Source of the DNA: Paraphoma chrysanthemicola
Lineage: Eukaryota > Ascomycota > Dothideomycetes > Pleosporales > Phaeosphaeriaceae
Assembly: GCA_020744225.1 (NCBI GenBank)
Contig: JAGMWG010000019.1
Coordinates: 1-64,000 of the forward strand
DNA: 64,000 nucleotides
Reading direction: 5' to 3'
Each line of letters begins with the position of its first letter. The stretch's first letter is position 1. This document shows positions 45,022 through 57,000 of this stretch, one piece after another. The notes under the pieces were generated by a model. The model ran no database searches. It was given only the letters and a program-made list of their open reading frames with translations, and was not told the DNA's origin. The position numbers were made by a program, and so were the translations under genes.

Positions 45022-45583
45022 TCATTTCTTGGATGCAGCTTTCGCGAGGTCGGCAAGAGCCTCACGACGCTTGAACTTGGCGTCCTGAATCACACCTGTC
45101 TCACGATTAGCAAGGCCTGCCATTCCGATGAAGTATGATACATACTGGCGTCCGCATCGCTACTGAAGTTGCCAGTCCACGTAACGAATGTCTGACCCTC
45201 ATGCTGGCCAGATGTGACGGGGTAGGCGCGGATGGTGGATACGACGGATGAATACGAGAGCTCAGGCTGTGCGGAGATGATGCTGTACGTGATGAAGTGG
45301 TCGATGCTCTAAGATTCAGTCAGCACACTTTCCACGCAACAAGGAATGCTCCTCGACTTACAGAGTGCTCCTCCTGCTTGACCTCAACAACAGTGCCGTC
45401 CTTGAAAGTCCATTTGACAACGTCGGCCTCGTCAGACGCGCCCTTGACCCAGTCGCTCTTCTCCAGCGCGGACCAGAACTTGCTGAAGTCCTGGAGCTTG
45501 ATCAGATGCCAGACATCACTGAACGATGCCTGGATGACGGCTGACTCGCTGACGGAGGTGGAAGTGGGGATGCGAGCAGACAT
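45022..45583 (-). CDS. SRPBCC (polyketide cyclase/START-like) family protein
   Basis: Exons 45583-45362, 45308-45146 and 45095-45022 (introns of 52 and 50 nt) give 152 residues. The start SESAVIQASFSDVWHLIKLQDFSKFWSALEKSDW is the first helix-strand unit of a helix-grip fold. The middle has alternating strands (VKWTFKDGTVVEVKQEEHS, TYSIISAQPELSYSSVVSTIRAYPV, TFVTWTGNFSSDAD). The terminal helix is FKRREALADLAKAASKK. Such small single-domain proteins bind hydrophobic ligands; the ligand is unknown. Cytosolic, no signal peptide. Confidence 0.82.
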
Positions 45584-46649
45584 TCTGGAATGTATGTGGG
45601 AATTGGGATGTGATTTTAATGCGTGGGTTGTTCAATTGAAGGGTGGTGTGAATTGGGTGCTTGAAATTTGGCGGGGCAGAATGTTTGTCTCGTGATGGCG
45701 TCATAGCGAGAGCTCGTAAGGATGGTCGCTGCAGCTTGCCCCTCCCCCGCGCTTGATCTGACAGGCCAGACATTGCCACCAGCACCTCACTCAGCCTTAT
45801 ACATCTTGTGTCCAAGTAACATGGTAGTTTATTGTAACAGCTTGTCTCCCGCTTGGTTTGCTGTTGCGTAGACAATTGTGTTGTTGCCCACTGACTGCTC
45901 GTGCGCAATCCACACTCACAAACCTTCAGGATTGGATGCAGTTGTGCAACGGGCCAGATCAACCCTGTAAACACGAAATACCAAAGTATGAAAAACAATG
46001 AAGTTCTCTGCAGCGCTCAATACCTTCCTTTCCGCTGCTCCAGGTCCTTACGCCAAGGCGATGAGCCCCTTCCCCACGATGATCGCCACTCCCATGGATT
46101 CGTTATGGGTACTGATGGAATGAGACCATTCCTCCTCTCTCCTGACTCGGATTTCCACATCTCCGCCGGACGTGTTTCATACCCGCATTGATGCATCATC
46201 GTTGACGGCGGGACGCTGAACCAATGAGATTGCTACCGCCACTTGTGGCGCACTCGTCGGAGCGTTGAAAACTCCGACCAAGGGCCGCTTTACCCTTTCC
46301 GTGCCACACCACGACGCGCAACCACCTTTTGCCTGCAACACGACCTGGCCAGGCGGCCTCTAGTATACGCGGCAGCGAAGCCTATCACTCATGACTCTTC
46401 TCGACCGTTCTGCTTGCTTCGAGGGAACCGTAGATCGTACTCGCCATTGGTCATTCCACCAGTATGGCGCTTCTGCCGTGGACCAGGCTGCGTGGCGACA
46501 CCGGTGAACATACGTATGCTTGCACGTGCGACTTTGATGCCTGAAGGCTAGGTCTTGTATAAGTGTTTGCAACGGTAGGATATATGGTTATTCCTTTACT
46601 CCCATCATCATTACTCCAATTTCATCTATTTCTACAATATCATTGCGAC
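45584..46649. promoter_or_regulatory. Divergent intergenic region with possible heat-shock element
   Basis: About 1.07 kb between the SRPBCC and small heat-shock genes. Around 46397-46425 the sequence has TTC and GAA/GA units at roughly 5-bp spacing (ttctcgaccgttctgcttgc), a weak match to a heat-shock element upstream of the Hsp20 gene. No gene seen. Confidence 0.4.
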
Positions 46650-47810
46650 ATGCCATCAGTCACCTACATGAATCAATCAGCTCCCTTCTGGGACTTCATT
46701 GCGAGCCTTGAGCAACAAGGCGCCAATGCTTCCCAGGATCCCAACCACCAAGATAACACCAACCGCGACGAGGATCACATTCATACCAACGATTCCGACT
46801 TCCCCAATCCCTTCGACCGTCAGGGCATGTTCGGCGATTTCTTTGGTGGACGCGGCTTTGCTCATCGCGGTCCTCCCCCACACCACCGCCATCATGAACA
46901 GAACGAAGAGTCACACGATGGCGAGAAGGAAGCAGGAAAAGAGACTTCCAAGGACAATAACAACGAGAAGAACGACGAAGAGATGAGGGATGGTGAAAAC
47001 AACGGCGAAGGCCCGTCTGGCAACTCCGCCTCGGACACTGAAGGCTGCTGCGCCGGTCGTCGCGGCCGACATGGTCGTTCCGGTGGTCCTCGTCGTCATC
47101 ACTGCGGCCCTCGCGGCCCGGGTGGCTTCGGTGGTCCATGGGGACGTGGACCTCCACACCATGGTCCGCCCTTCCCTGGATTTCATGGTGGATTATCAAG
47201 TGGATTTCCCGAGGGACCTGATGGGCATCACGGTGCACCGCCGTTTGCCCACCACGGCGGCCCACGCCATGGTCATCATCACGGCCCCCATCATGGCCCT
47301 CGAGGCTTTGGTCGTCGCGGGGGTTGGGGCCCATGGGGTCGTGGAGGCTTCTTCGGTGGTGGTGGCGGTGGCTTCGACCCTACCGTCCTCATGAACCAGT
47401 TCTGGAATCAATTCACCGACTCTCAGGAGACAACTAAGGCCACAACCGACACCGAAGACCACGTCCCTGACGCCGACGTGTTCGATACTGAACATGCATT
47501 CGTCGTACATGTCTCCCTTCCCGGCGCGAAGAAGGAAGATGTCGGCGTCAACTGGAATGCGGAGAAGTCAGAGCTGAGTATCGCGGGCGTCATCTACCGC
47601 CCTGGCGACGAGGACTTTCTGAAGACACTTGCAATGAACGAGAGGAAGGTTGGGCCGTTTGAGAGGAACATTAGGCTCGGTACGAGGGCGACGCCGGCGC
47701 ATATCGATGCTGATAGCATTACGGCGAAGCTGGAAGATGGTATTCTGAGGGTCGAGGTGCCGAAGCTGGATACTGGGTATGTGGAGATTAGGAAAGTTGA
47801 CATCGAGTAG
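46650..47810 (+). CDS. Small heat-shock protein (Hsp20) with Gly/His-rich insert
   Basis: From the ATG at 46650 the frame gives 386 residues, far longer than typical fungal Hsp30/Hsp20 proteins (about 150-220). The N-terminus (SAPFWDFIASLEQQ, FGDFFGGRGF) is a normal sHsp start. Residues about 75-130 are acidic and Asn-rich. Residues about 135-265 are extremely rich in Gly, His, Pro and Arg (GPPHHGPPFPGFHGG, GHHHGPHHGPRGFGRR). The alpha-crystallin domain follows at about 285-386 (DVFDTEHAFVVHVSLPGAKKEDVGVNW, LEDGILRVEVPK). ATP-independent chaperone. The His-rich stretch may bind metal or drive condensation, which is inferred. Confidence 0.88.
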   Translation: MPSVTYMNQSAPFWDFIASLEQQGANASQDPNHQDNTNRDEDHIHTNDSDFPNPFDRQGMFGDFFGGRGFAHRGPPPHHRHHEQNEESHDGEKEAGKETSKDNNNEKNDEEMRDGENNGEGPSGNSASDTEGCCAGRRGRHGRSGGPRRHHCGPRGPGGFGGPWGRGPPHHGPPFPGFHGGLSSGFPEGPDGHHGAPPFAHHGGPRHGHHHGPHHGPRGFGRRGGWGPWGRGGFFGGGGGGFDPTVLMNQFWNQFTDSQETTKATTDTEDHVPDADVFDTEHAFVVHVSLPGAKKEDVGVNWNAEKSELSIAGVIYRPGDEDFLKTLAMNERKVGPFERNIRLGTRATPAHIDADSITAKLEDGILRVEVPKLDTGYVEIRKVDIE

Positions 47811-49260
47811 ATTTAGCCTTTGTCAACAGGGTGTGAGACGATTGATTTGGAGGCCGTTATACGATCGCATGGTTTACCATGTCACAGTTTCGTACGTTAT
47901 GATTAGTGTCAGCAATGTGTTTTGCAATATAAGGCGTAAATGGGGAACCTTTTCGACCAATTGAAGTTTCATGTGATGCTTCGCAATTCTACTCGGGTGC
48001 CAGTCAGGCCATGTTGCCTTCCACATGCCGGTCCAGTGTGGTTCATCATCGTCACCCTAACCAGCACAGAGCATGATATGCGCAGCCTTGTATTGAGGTT
48101 TGTGTGGCGAGATGGGTGCCGATAGGTTTCTTGCATACAGATCCACCCTCCAGAGAGTCCACACTATCATTGCACCGATATCCCAAGAGCGAGAGATGCT
48201 GTGAGGAATACTTCGACTGGTGCTACCTGTCAACTGTAAGAGTTTCCAGGAAGACGTCAGCGTGGCTTTGGTGAATTCTTCCCGGCCTTTGCCATCGTGT
48301 ACTCATCCTTGACGTCATATCTTGGGGCTATTGACCAGCCGTTTCTGGAAGAAGACTGCTTGATACGTGGTGGAAGACCTACGCACTTAGTGCTTCAGAT
48401 CTTAGGCCATGCTAGATGGCTCAGTGCCCCCACTAGTGTGGAAACCAACATTGGTTATGTTATCCGAACGCCGCACCGTAAGCATGGCATATAGGCTTCC
48501 TCTGAGATTTCTGCTTCTTCTTCCTTGGTCCGGAACAGGCGGCTCCGTAACTCAATGAACAGCATTATGTTGGGCAGACCTGCTGAATCTGTCCTGCTGG
48601 TCTCCGTTCGTGTAAGCTTGTGCAAGACAAAATGCTTGACGAGGAGAAGGATAATGAAAAGCAAACATGTCATTTGTACAAAGACTGTTGAATGTTGTAT
48701 AGTCGCGTTGGCCAAAGCGGCGCCCCGTCCGCCCTTCTTCGGTACCACCCACGTCACGTGCTTATTTTGGGCCCAGTCTTGGTTGCACTCTTTGCGCCTT
48801 ATATCCTGCTCCACGTCGCTTCTTTGCTACTTTCTTCTCACCACTCCCTCCCGCAAGCTGTGATGCCTGCATTCTCTTCATAGTTGTGATGCGCGCCTTC
48901 CTCCGCGTCACCACGTCTGCAAGTTGTGACGCTTGCTGCCGTAACCGAAACCTTGTGTCGGCTTTGCACCAAGAATGTTCATTGGTTTATGCCTCAAATC
49001 CCGCGCATCAGTGCGGAGCTATCCTACCTATCAAGGTACTTCTTTTCATTGAGCTCGAGGTCCAGATGGCCTGACTTGAGGAAGAAAATGGTCCCTGAGA
49101 AGACCCACCAAGAAGGTTGTTTCGCCATGCTAGGAAGGCGTCTAGCTGTTAGATAGACATGACGTAAATGCTGAGTCTTGTGAGACCAATTTCTCTGAGT
49201 AGTCAATTTTTTGAATGCGATCTGCGGACACACACATATGCAAGAATAGGATGCCATACA
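47811..49260. other. Gene-poor stretch with decayed duplicates
   Basis: About 1.45 kb. A fragment at 49030-49092 matches 50180-50242 (opposite strand) at roughly 85-90% and 38556-38610 more weakly. A 119-codon minus frame (48455-48814) contains a hydrophobic segment and the word FIELRSRLFRTKEEE that echoes the same family, but it is not called as a gene. Confidence 0.5.
49030..49092 (+). repeat. Duplicated gene fragment, copy 2
   Basis: 63 bp starting tcaaggtacttcttttcatt that could encode FIELEVQMA then a stop. It aligns with the minus strand of 50180-50242, which encodes FIELKVHVAWLEEGN. Confidence 0.75.
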
Positions 49261-49728
49261 CTAAGATATCAGATATTCACCTTTTACCTTTAACGGCGGA
49301 GCAGCGAATTGAATAGCGGGGATGCGGTACACCTTCTGACTCAAATAGGCGAAGGAAGCGGTAGCAGTGCACATGCCTAAGAGTACTGCGATAACATCAA
49401 AAGTTAGCATATTCAGACCTTTAGCTTTTGCGAGAATCAGAAACACATTAGCTGCCTGTTGTACTCTATCTTCTTGTTAGTCGTTTCTTTGCGCGCAATC
49501 TAATGCTAAATGGTGCCACGCTAACAAGGAAGATGTACAACTTACCCGTAGATTTTGCCCTGTGAGGGAGGGACTGTGGGCCAGGTACGAGAGAATGATG
49601 CGCAAGTGAAGAAACCCGAGTGCACGCTGCGCATAATTATCGTCGGAGGCGCGGTATAGCCTATGATGGTCCAGCCATGTGAACAAATCGATGTTCGATG
49701 CTAGAGGACGGGGTCTTGGAGGTGGCAT
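49261..49728 (-). CDS. Small single-pass membrane protein, function unknown
   Basis: Exons 49728-49546 and 49455-49261 are joined by a textbook 90-nt intron (GTAAGT donor, ACTAAC branch site, CAACAG acceptor) and give 125 residues. The frame is preserved across it (NLR joined to AANVFLILAKAKG). The N-terminus is Pro/Arg-rich. One clear transmembrane helix lies at about residues 78-102 (LTFDVIAVLLGMCTATASFAYL). The family is not recognised. The strong intron is the main reason for calling it. Confidence 0.65.
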
Positions 49729-50011
49729 GGCGATATTGACACGACTCTATAAGTTAAAGATTAAAGCATACGGCTTCTACCTGCGTCGCTACCCAGAACT
49801 GCCGCCCAAAGCCATACCACAACTCAGCCACGAATCCGTCACAACTAATCTGTCCATCGACCAAACTCTCAAATCTAGAAGAATGGTTCATGACCTCTAT
49901 GCTAGATTCCTGCATGATTGAGCCATTGCGATTCGTGGACTTATCGGGAAAAATTTCGACGCATGGTCTATGAACTCCCGCCGAGACGCTGTCAATTCTG
50001 ATCAGTAGCTT

Positions 50012-50242
50012 GTAGGCCAGGGAGGGCCGCCACTCCCTGCAGTCGGCGCAAGAACTCGGAAATTGGGTTGCCAAACGGCCAACTGCTCGTCTTGGTCGCT
50101 AGTAGGCTCTTCCTCCTCGTGATGCATGTCACCGTGTACAACAAGTAGTTGGCAAATTTCCGAATGCTCTATTGAACACCCATTCCCTTCCTCAAGCCAG
50201 GCCACGTGGACCTTGAGCTCAATGAAAAGAAAGACCTTGAAA
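50012..50242 (-). pseudogene. Diverged partial copy of the coiled-coil gene at 41123
   Basis: The minus strand reads HHEEEEPTSDQDEQLAVWQ and APTAG, closely matching HEEEEEPTSDQDDQLAVWQ of the gene at 41123. The similarity stops after APTA, and the long coiled coil is missing. The 5' portion (50180-50242) is shared with 49030-49092. It is a truncated duplicate, probably non-functional. Confidence 0.75.
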
Positions 50243-50410
50243 GAAATGTAGGTAGAAAGTCGGATTGTAGAGCCATAGACACTCAAATGGCGCAACAAGT
50301 CTAGCAACTCTTGGTAATGCCAATTACAGGGTTTCTGTGAGACGCCAAGAGTTCACAACTTTCCGGCGAACGATGCACATGACGAGTATAACAACTCTCG
50401 GGAGGGAAAA

Positions 50411-50566
50411 AGTAGACACTGCATTGCTGAAGGAGAGAGAAAGCAGACACTGCGTTACTCGAGGGAATGCGAGTATAACAACTCGTCTTGAGGGTAACGG
50501 ATCGATGCGAAGGGGAGCAAGCAGACACTGCATTGCAAGGAATAAAGCAAGCAGACACTGCATCGC
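50411..50566 (+). repeat. Interspersed short repeats (AGCAGACACTGC)
   Basis: Four copies of an 18-bp word of the type aagcagacactgcattgc start at about 50411, 50440, 50519 and 50549. They are accompanied by two copies of gagtataacaactc (about 50384 and 50471). No coding role seen. Confidence 0.75.
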
Positions 50567-51345
50567 TTTTGGGAAAGGGAGTGGGGTGGATGAAGAAAAG
50601 TGGAGGAAGGAGCGATGTCGACCGGACTATAAGGTGAAGGGAGCGCGACTGAGACTTGGCGCCCTCAGTCAGCACGTGACGCAGGCGGGGCCGAGGATGT
50701 GCCGCCAGGCGACGCTTTGGCCTACCATGCACCAGTGCACATTTCCAGCATCACGACCATAGTTCCTAGCACGTTTGCCAGCCTTCGTGCGGTCGTAATA
50801 TTTGCGTTTCGTACCAGTTTCCTGCTATCGACTTGCAAAAGCTCACACCCTTCTGTAGCAAGCCACCCTTGCAGGTGCCGCAGCACCTGCAATCGGACCA
50901 GCTTTGTATGACCATGACTCCGATCACCCCCACCGGCCGAATGCTCATGCTTTATATCAAGATCAGCAGAGCGTCTTGCTCATACTTCGTAAATCACTTT
51001 TTGAAACAGTAGACTCGTCGGGGTGTGCCTAGTTGGGGTCTGACGTGAGGCACGGCGTGATTGGCCAGCTAGATTGAGCCGTTGTGAATGACAGGGGTGC
51101 TCGGGTTTGCACAACATGATCACTTTGCTCGGGGAATGTTTGATCGACAATACATGATGAGTAGTTTGAGCGTATAGAAGCAGGGCAAAGTGCGAGATTT
51201 GAGGCTGCCTAGCGGTCGCTGAGCGTGGAGACGTTGTTGTCTCCCTCCCAAAAAGGACAGCTGCGCCTGTAAGTGACTTTGCTCAAGATAAGTCTGTAAA
51301 ACTTGTTAACAGTCTCATATAGATAAGTCGTAACTTACTGCAACC
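50567..51345. other. Intergenic
   Basis: About 780 bp upstream of the gene at 51346. An inverted word at 50870-50890 (gcaggtgccgcagcacctgc) could form a small hairpin. No gene. Confidence 0.45.
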
Positions 51346-52113
51346 ATGGCGCGCTTTCGCATCTGGTTGCGCAGCCATGTTCGCACTCTCATAAATGCAG
51401 CTGGTCGCAAGACACGCAAGCGAAGGCATTTCCACGACCAGCAGTATACGATGGTTAGAGATCTAAACATCTCTGCTCCTATTTTAGTCAACCATGAAGG
51501 TGTTCAATATATTCCTGACAACACGTATCCGCGCTCGCTATCGGTTCAAGACATCAAGGAGCCTCACCCCGAGCTCTTTACGAAGCACCAATCTACGATT
51601 ATTGAAGTCCCGCAATCTATCACCATGGTCATAGAAAATTCACAGGCACTCGCAGCATCTGCCCTTCATGTAGAAGAGCTGGACGAAATCCCGTCCTCAG
51701 ACGAAGGCATCAAGGACGACAGCGACGGGTTCATGGTCAGGGAAGACTTTGAACCACGAATACCTTCAATCCAACAAACGGCACGGCGTTCTTCCATTAA
51801 GAGAGGTCTGAGCATTACTTCAGACCAAGATTATCGAGGATCCATATCCCCACCTCAATCCTGCATCGACAGCAGCTCCTCAGAGACTAGCGATGCCAAT
51901 CGCATGAGCCACTACAGCGTCATGAGTAGAACTGTCTCAAAGAGGGGAAAGCGTATCAGTGTCACAAGTGGGCCAGGAGGTCGACGCGCAAGTGTTATCA
52001 GCGATGGCTGGGAGTGGGAGGAGAGGAGACTGAGCAGGGTTTCGAACAGGCTGAGTTGGGGCTTCGAGACGTATCAGACACATGCTAGTATGTACGCGCC
52101 GGTGAGACTGTAG
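51346..52113 (+). CDS. Basic/serine-rich hypothetical protein
   Basis: A single exon of 255 residues. The N-terminus is strongly basic (RFRIWLRSHVRTLINAAGRKTRKRRHFH). The middle is acidic and the C-terminal half is Ser/Arg-rich with many RRxS-type phosphorylation-like sites (RRSSIKRGLS, KRISVTS, RRASVISD). No domain recognised. The frame length and ATG context (caaccATGgcg) support a real gene. Confidence 0.65.
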   Translation: MARFRIWLRSHVRTLINAAGRKTRKRRHFHDQQYTMVRDLNISAPILVNHEGVQYIPDNTYPRSLSVQDIKEPHPELFTKHQSTIIEVPQSITMVIENSQALAASALHVEELDEIPSSDEGIKDDSDGFMVREDFEPRIPSIQQTARRSSIKRGLSITSDQDYRGSISPPQSCIDSSSSETSDANRMSHYSVMSRTVSKRGKRISVTSGPGGRRASVISDGWEWEERRLSRVSNRLSWGFETYQTHASMYAPVRL

Positions 52114-52384
52114 ATTTTTGGATAGGATGGTTGGTTCTCCCTCATGTGGCATTGTAGGTTTGGGGTCGGTAATGTGGTGGTGGGGCAGAATAACGGCTAC
52201 ACGTGTGTTGTCCTAGCGAACAGACTGGCATTTTGCTCTATTGCCTCACATGCCACCTACGTATCGTATATTGTGATATGCCACGTCTCTAATCACTAAG
52301 ACCAAACTCCACGCGCGTGTCGGGAGTGTCCAGTCCAATAGAAGCCAGTATATCTTTCGATGCGCTTGCCTTCGTCAACCTAAT

Positions 52385-53158
52385 TCAGTGCGGTATGCGA
52401 TGTGTGCGAAATACAATATAAAAGAACAAACATGTAGAACTGAAACGGTCCACAGGACCACTGATGCGGAGGCGGACCTGGCTGATCGTGCCGTTGCATA
52501 TCCAGCTTTTCCATTTCTGATCAGTGTTGTTGAAGAACTTCTCACATAGTGACGAAATCTTTCCGTATCCAATATGAGGACAAAGCTTGATCTTGGAGTC
52601 AGGATGCCGAGCCTTCAGCCTCAGCAGATAGAGAACGTCCACTTCAGAATAGCTTGATATGGAAATTTGTATGATGCCAATCTTTTCGTGGAATAGGCCA
52701 AAGGCACGGCGGTAGTTCATCTTCGGCTGCTCCACAAATGCGTGGACGTACATCTCGATATCGCGCAGGGATACGACGACATCTCTCAAGAGCAATGGCC
52801 GAAACTCTCCCCTGATCTCTCGACATACTTGGGTCAAGGCAAGTCCCCGTAATTGCATTCGACTATAGTAAGCTGTGCCACGTATGCGACGAATCCTTGG
52901 GTTTGCGGGCATTGCTAGCGTGACAAGCCGCGGCGTTACATCCACGAGCTCGTAGATCCTGTTTCGCAATTCTAATTTGAGTTTGTTAGCGTATTGTTAG
53001 AAAGTCTAGATATCCTACTCACCACCTGGTAGATCGAGAAAGCGGAATGCATCCTCAGATCGAAACAAGTCTGGAGTCCTCGCAGCTGACGTAATCACTG
53101 AATATGAAGGCTTGAACAGTGCGCCTGCCTCTTTCTTTTTGACTTGCCTTGTGCTTGA
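52385..53158 (-). CDS. F-box-like/LRNRIYEL-type fungal protein, start unresolved
   Basis: Two exons are visible: one ending at 53023 and one from 52971 to 52385, with a 51-nt intron (52972-53022). The join gives AFRFLDLPGELRNRIYELVDV, the hallmark N-terminal motif of a large family of Pezizomycotina F-box-like proteins. A conserved-looking LALTQVCREIRGEFRPLLL follows. The frame upstream of exon 1 is open only to about 53158 and has no ATG there, so an upstream exon must exist or the gene is 5'-broken. About 230 residues are visible. Function unknown; paralogs are abundant in these fungi. Confidence 0.65.
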
Positions 53159-54063
53159 TCAGCATCGTAGAAATTTCAGGTTAGGGTGCGTTTACATAGT
53201 ATTGTCAAGACAGTATATAAGTGCTTGAAATCAACGTTCGCCAAGAGACGCTCACGAGCGATGAGACACGCGTAGGTACGTAGTTTCGCTCAATTCTGCT
53301 GAAGCACTTGCGTGATACTTGAGCTTTACGGAGAGGCTCAAGGCTCGGTGTGGTTATTTTATGGCCAAGAATTTCTAACCAAACTCAAAGTGGGGTAACC
53401 GGGTTCACATGGTTTGACGAGAGAGGAGTGCATGCGCGCGTGCCACATTAGCTTTCTTCGTGAGGGGTTTTAGTTGCGACTCATGGATGCGGTCTAGGTA
53501 GCTTGCAGTAACACCGTCTTACCGCTGTATAGTCTTCACTGGCAACTGAGAAATATGTCGTGATCAAAAGCGATCTTGATAGTGCGAAGGCGACCGTCGA
53601 CCGTGATGCGGCCAAAACAGTCCGCCCGAAACAGGCTAGCGTTTGCAAGTCCGTGCACATCCGTTTTGAGTGGTATCTGGGTAGACGCGACGTCATCACA
53701 CCTATACTCCTCACGAAGATACCAGCATCGAAGCATAGGAGCAAAGCAACAAAGGTCAGTCATATTTTGGTATAATAAGCAGCAATGTAGTCTAGTAACG
53801 ACAACTCCAGCGATATTCCGGGTGTACTGCGGAGATGTTTTTCATTGACAAATGATACTCGTTTAGTGGCCATCTCCACCAACCAGCGATGACGGACGCG
53901 AACCAAAGAGCATCTGCAAATGATGACGAATTATTTTCCTTGTTGGACCATGAGAATGTATTCTGAAGCCATCACTCCCACGCGCATTAGTGTTCTTTTT
54001 CTTTGCGACCTCCCAAATCTCAGCAAACGTATCAAGCTCAGTATTAAAAAGTTTCAGTTTACA
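53159..54063. promoter_or_regulatory. Upstream region of nitrate reductase
   Basis: About 900 bp between divergent genes. Several GATA words (for example in cttgatagtg, gcgatattcc, aatgatactcg) lie within 500 bp of the nitrate reductase ATG. Those are the sites AreA/NIT2-type GATA factors use, but single GATA words are common by chance. Confidence 0.4.
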
Positions 54064-57000
54064 ATGCCTCCAGTCCCATGGCGCGTGTGGACTACAAATC
54101 ACCCCGGTTCGACTCGAGCAGAGATTGATGAAGAGCCGAATTGGGACCGGGAGCATCACCACCAACATCGGGTTGGGTACAAAAATAGACACAATCGCAG
54201 ACCAGGTCTGACTCACGAACACGACGGGCACGAAGACTACATAGAACAAGCTCGCGATGGTCATGATGACTTGACTAGAAGATCTGATGTGGGAGAGTTG
54301 ATCAATTTCCGCGATATTGTTCTTGGCGAGAAGGACTTGCATCTTCGTCATCCGGAGAATCGAAGCCAGGGTTGGCGTTTCGTGTTGCAATGTACCGAAA
54401 ATTGGGTCAAGGACAAAGAAGCATGGCCAGCAAACATGAAAAAGCAACAGCAAAAGATTGGTGAGAATCAGAAGCGCGAGACTGGTGATAAGCAAACAGA
54501 CACAGACTCTAGCCAAGGTGGCAACGCTTGTCTAGATGAGGAAAAATGGAAGAAGGAAAACGGCGGGAGCGAAAAGCATCATGACGCATACGCTGAAATT
54601 ACAGGTGACTCTGGCTACTCCAGTGAGGAATCGAAAATTTATAAGACTGAGTATGAGAAGCTTCGTGAGCGCTACACACCTCAAGAAATTGCTCTACTGC
54701 GGGCGCTACAACACGAGAAAGACTACATTCGGAACCTAGAGCAAAACGATGGCAAACGCAAAAGCCCACAGACACGTAACCTCAGTTCTCTCTCAATTGA
54801 CGAAGCCGATCAATTCTCCCCCGATAATTGGCTCCCACGATCTTCAGACCTCATTCGGCTCACGGGCAAGCACCCACTCAACGCTGAAGCACATCTCGGT
54901 CGCCTTTATGACGCGGGGTTGATTACACCAAATGAGCTACACTATGTCCGAAATCACGGTGCGGTACCCCGGCTCTTGTGGGAGTTTCATGAGCTCGACA
55001 TCGAAAATGGCAGGCTTATACTTTCTATGGACTATCTCAAGAACCATTTTGACACTATCAATATCCCGATCGCGCTTGCGTGCGACGGCAACCGTCGCAA
55101 GGAGCTCAATCTGATCAAAAAATCGAAAGGGTTCAACTGGGGCTCAGGTGCAGTCTCGTGCGCTTATTGGAAGGGGCCGCTGCTGAGAGACGTGCTGCTA
55201 AAGGCTGGGGTACCCCACAGAATGCCGGATGGGAAGCGCTATTGGGTAAATTTTGAAGGCGCTGATGAACCTAGCGAAGGCAAGTATGCCACATGCATAC
55301 CTTTCGACTATGCCATGGACGCTACGAATGATGTCATCTTGGCCTACGAAATGAACGACGTTCCTCTGCCTCCAGACCACGGCTACCCAGTCCGCCTGAT
55401 GATACCTGGGTACGTGGGTGGACGCTGCGTAAAGTGGCTGAAGCGCATTTGGATCTCGGACAAAGAGAACGACTCGCATTATCACATTTGGGACAATCGA
55501 GTGCTGCCAGCCTTTGTTAACGAGAAGGACGGCGAGTTCGCGGAGACACTTTTCAGGCACCCGGACACTGCATGCAACGAGCAGAATTTGAATTCTGTGA
55601 TTGTGAAGCCAGCCCAAGGAGAGAAAATATCACTCAATTCTGCGCGCAAAGGACAGGCATACCGCATTGAGGGTTATGCATACGACGGTGGCGGGCACGA
55701 GGTCCAGCGCGTGGAAGTGTCGCTTGACGACGGCGAGACGTGGTTGTACTGCATTCGCAAGTTTCCAGAAGCGCCGATCCGACATGGCAAGAAGTTCTGG
55801 TCGTGGTTGCATTGGCATGTCGACGTTGAGATTACACATCTACTGCAGGCGAGGAGTATTACGGTGCGCTGTTTCAACGTTTTCAAGAACACCCAGCCAA
55901 AAGAGCCGAATTGGAATATCATGGGCATGATGAACAATTGCTGGTACGTTGTCAAGCCTTCAATCGTTCAAAACGACGACTCCGAGATCCCATCAATTCT
56001 CTTTCGGCACCCAACAGAGCCTGGCACTGGAGACGGCGGATGGATGAAGCCAAGTGTTGAAAATCAGATCGCAAGTGCAAAGCAGGATGCCGGTGCGCCC
56101 GAGAAACAGTTCACCAGACAAGAGATTGAGAAACACGATAGGGAGGATGATTGCTGGATTGTTGTCGATGGCAAAGTGTACGATGCGACGAGCGTAATGC
56201 AGTGGCATCCTGGTGGCAAAGCTGCAGTTCTGGGCCACGCGGGGAAGGTGCATGCTGAGACAACTAGTGAGTTCGAGAGTATCCACGACGGATATGCGTA
56301 TCAAAAACTCAAAGGTAAGCGATGTCGATACCATAAATATGTGCGGAGCAGCACTGACGCGAGCGGGCAGAGTGTGTGATTGGCACTGTCACCGATAAAG
56401 CCGCAGCTTTCATAAAACAACAAGCTGAGGCCACAGCAAAAGACCAAGCCAGAGCTTCTGATGACTCTGGCAAGATTGTGCTTCAGAAGCACCGATGGGT
56501 GCCTGTAAAGCTGCTTGATCGAAAGTCCTTGTCAGACGACACGCGCGCGTATACCTTCCAGCTGCCTGACGGCAAGCCCGATCTTGGCCTTGGAACATGT
56601 CAGCATGTTCAGCTCGGCTACCATCTCATAGATCGCATGCTAATCCGATCGTATACCCCTACGAAACCTCTACTGCCAGACGCATTCGACGCAAGCCCTC
56701 GTGGAGACAACCATGCAGACGTTCGTGATGGCTCAGGCACTTTTGAACTCACCGTCAAAACGTACTTCCCGAGTGATGCCCAGCCAGGCGGTGCCATGTC
56801 AAACATCCTGGACTGCATGCCCATTGGAGAGGAAATCGAGATTCGTGGCCCAACAGGCGAGATTGTGTACAACGGCAATGGCTCATTCACCATTTCCGAC
56901 AAAGAATACACGTTCAACAAGATCAATCTCGTCCTTGGTGGGAGCGGCATCACGCCTGGGTACTCACTCATCGCGCGCGCTCTTCTGTCGTCGGATGACA

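Noticed and set aside
53863..54516. 217-codon minus-strand frame with hydrophobic N-terminus
   Set aside because: It lies antisense to the start of nitrate reductase. Its apparent membrane segments are the complement of the Lys/Gln-rich linker.
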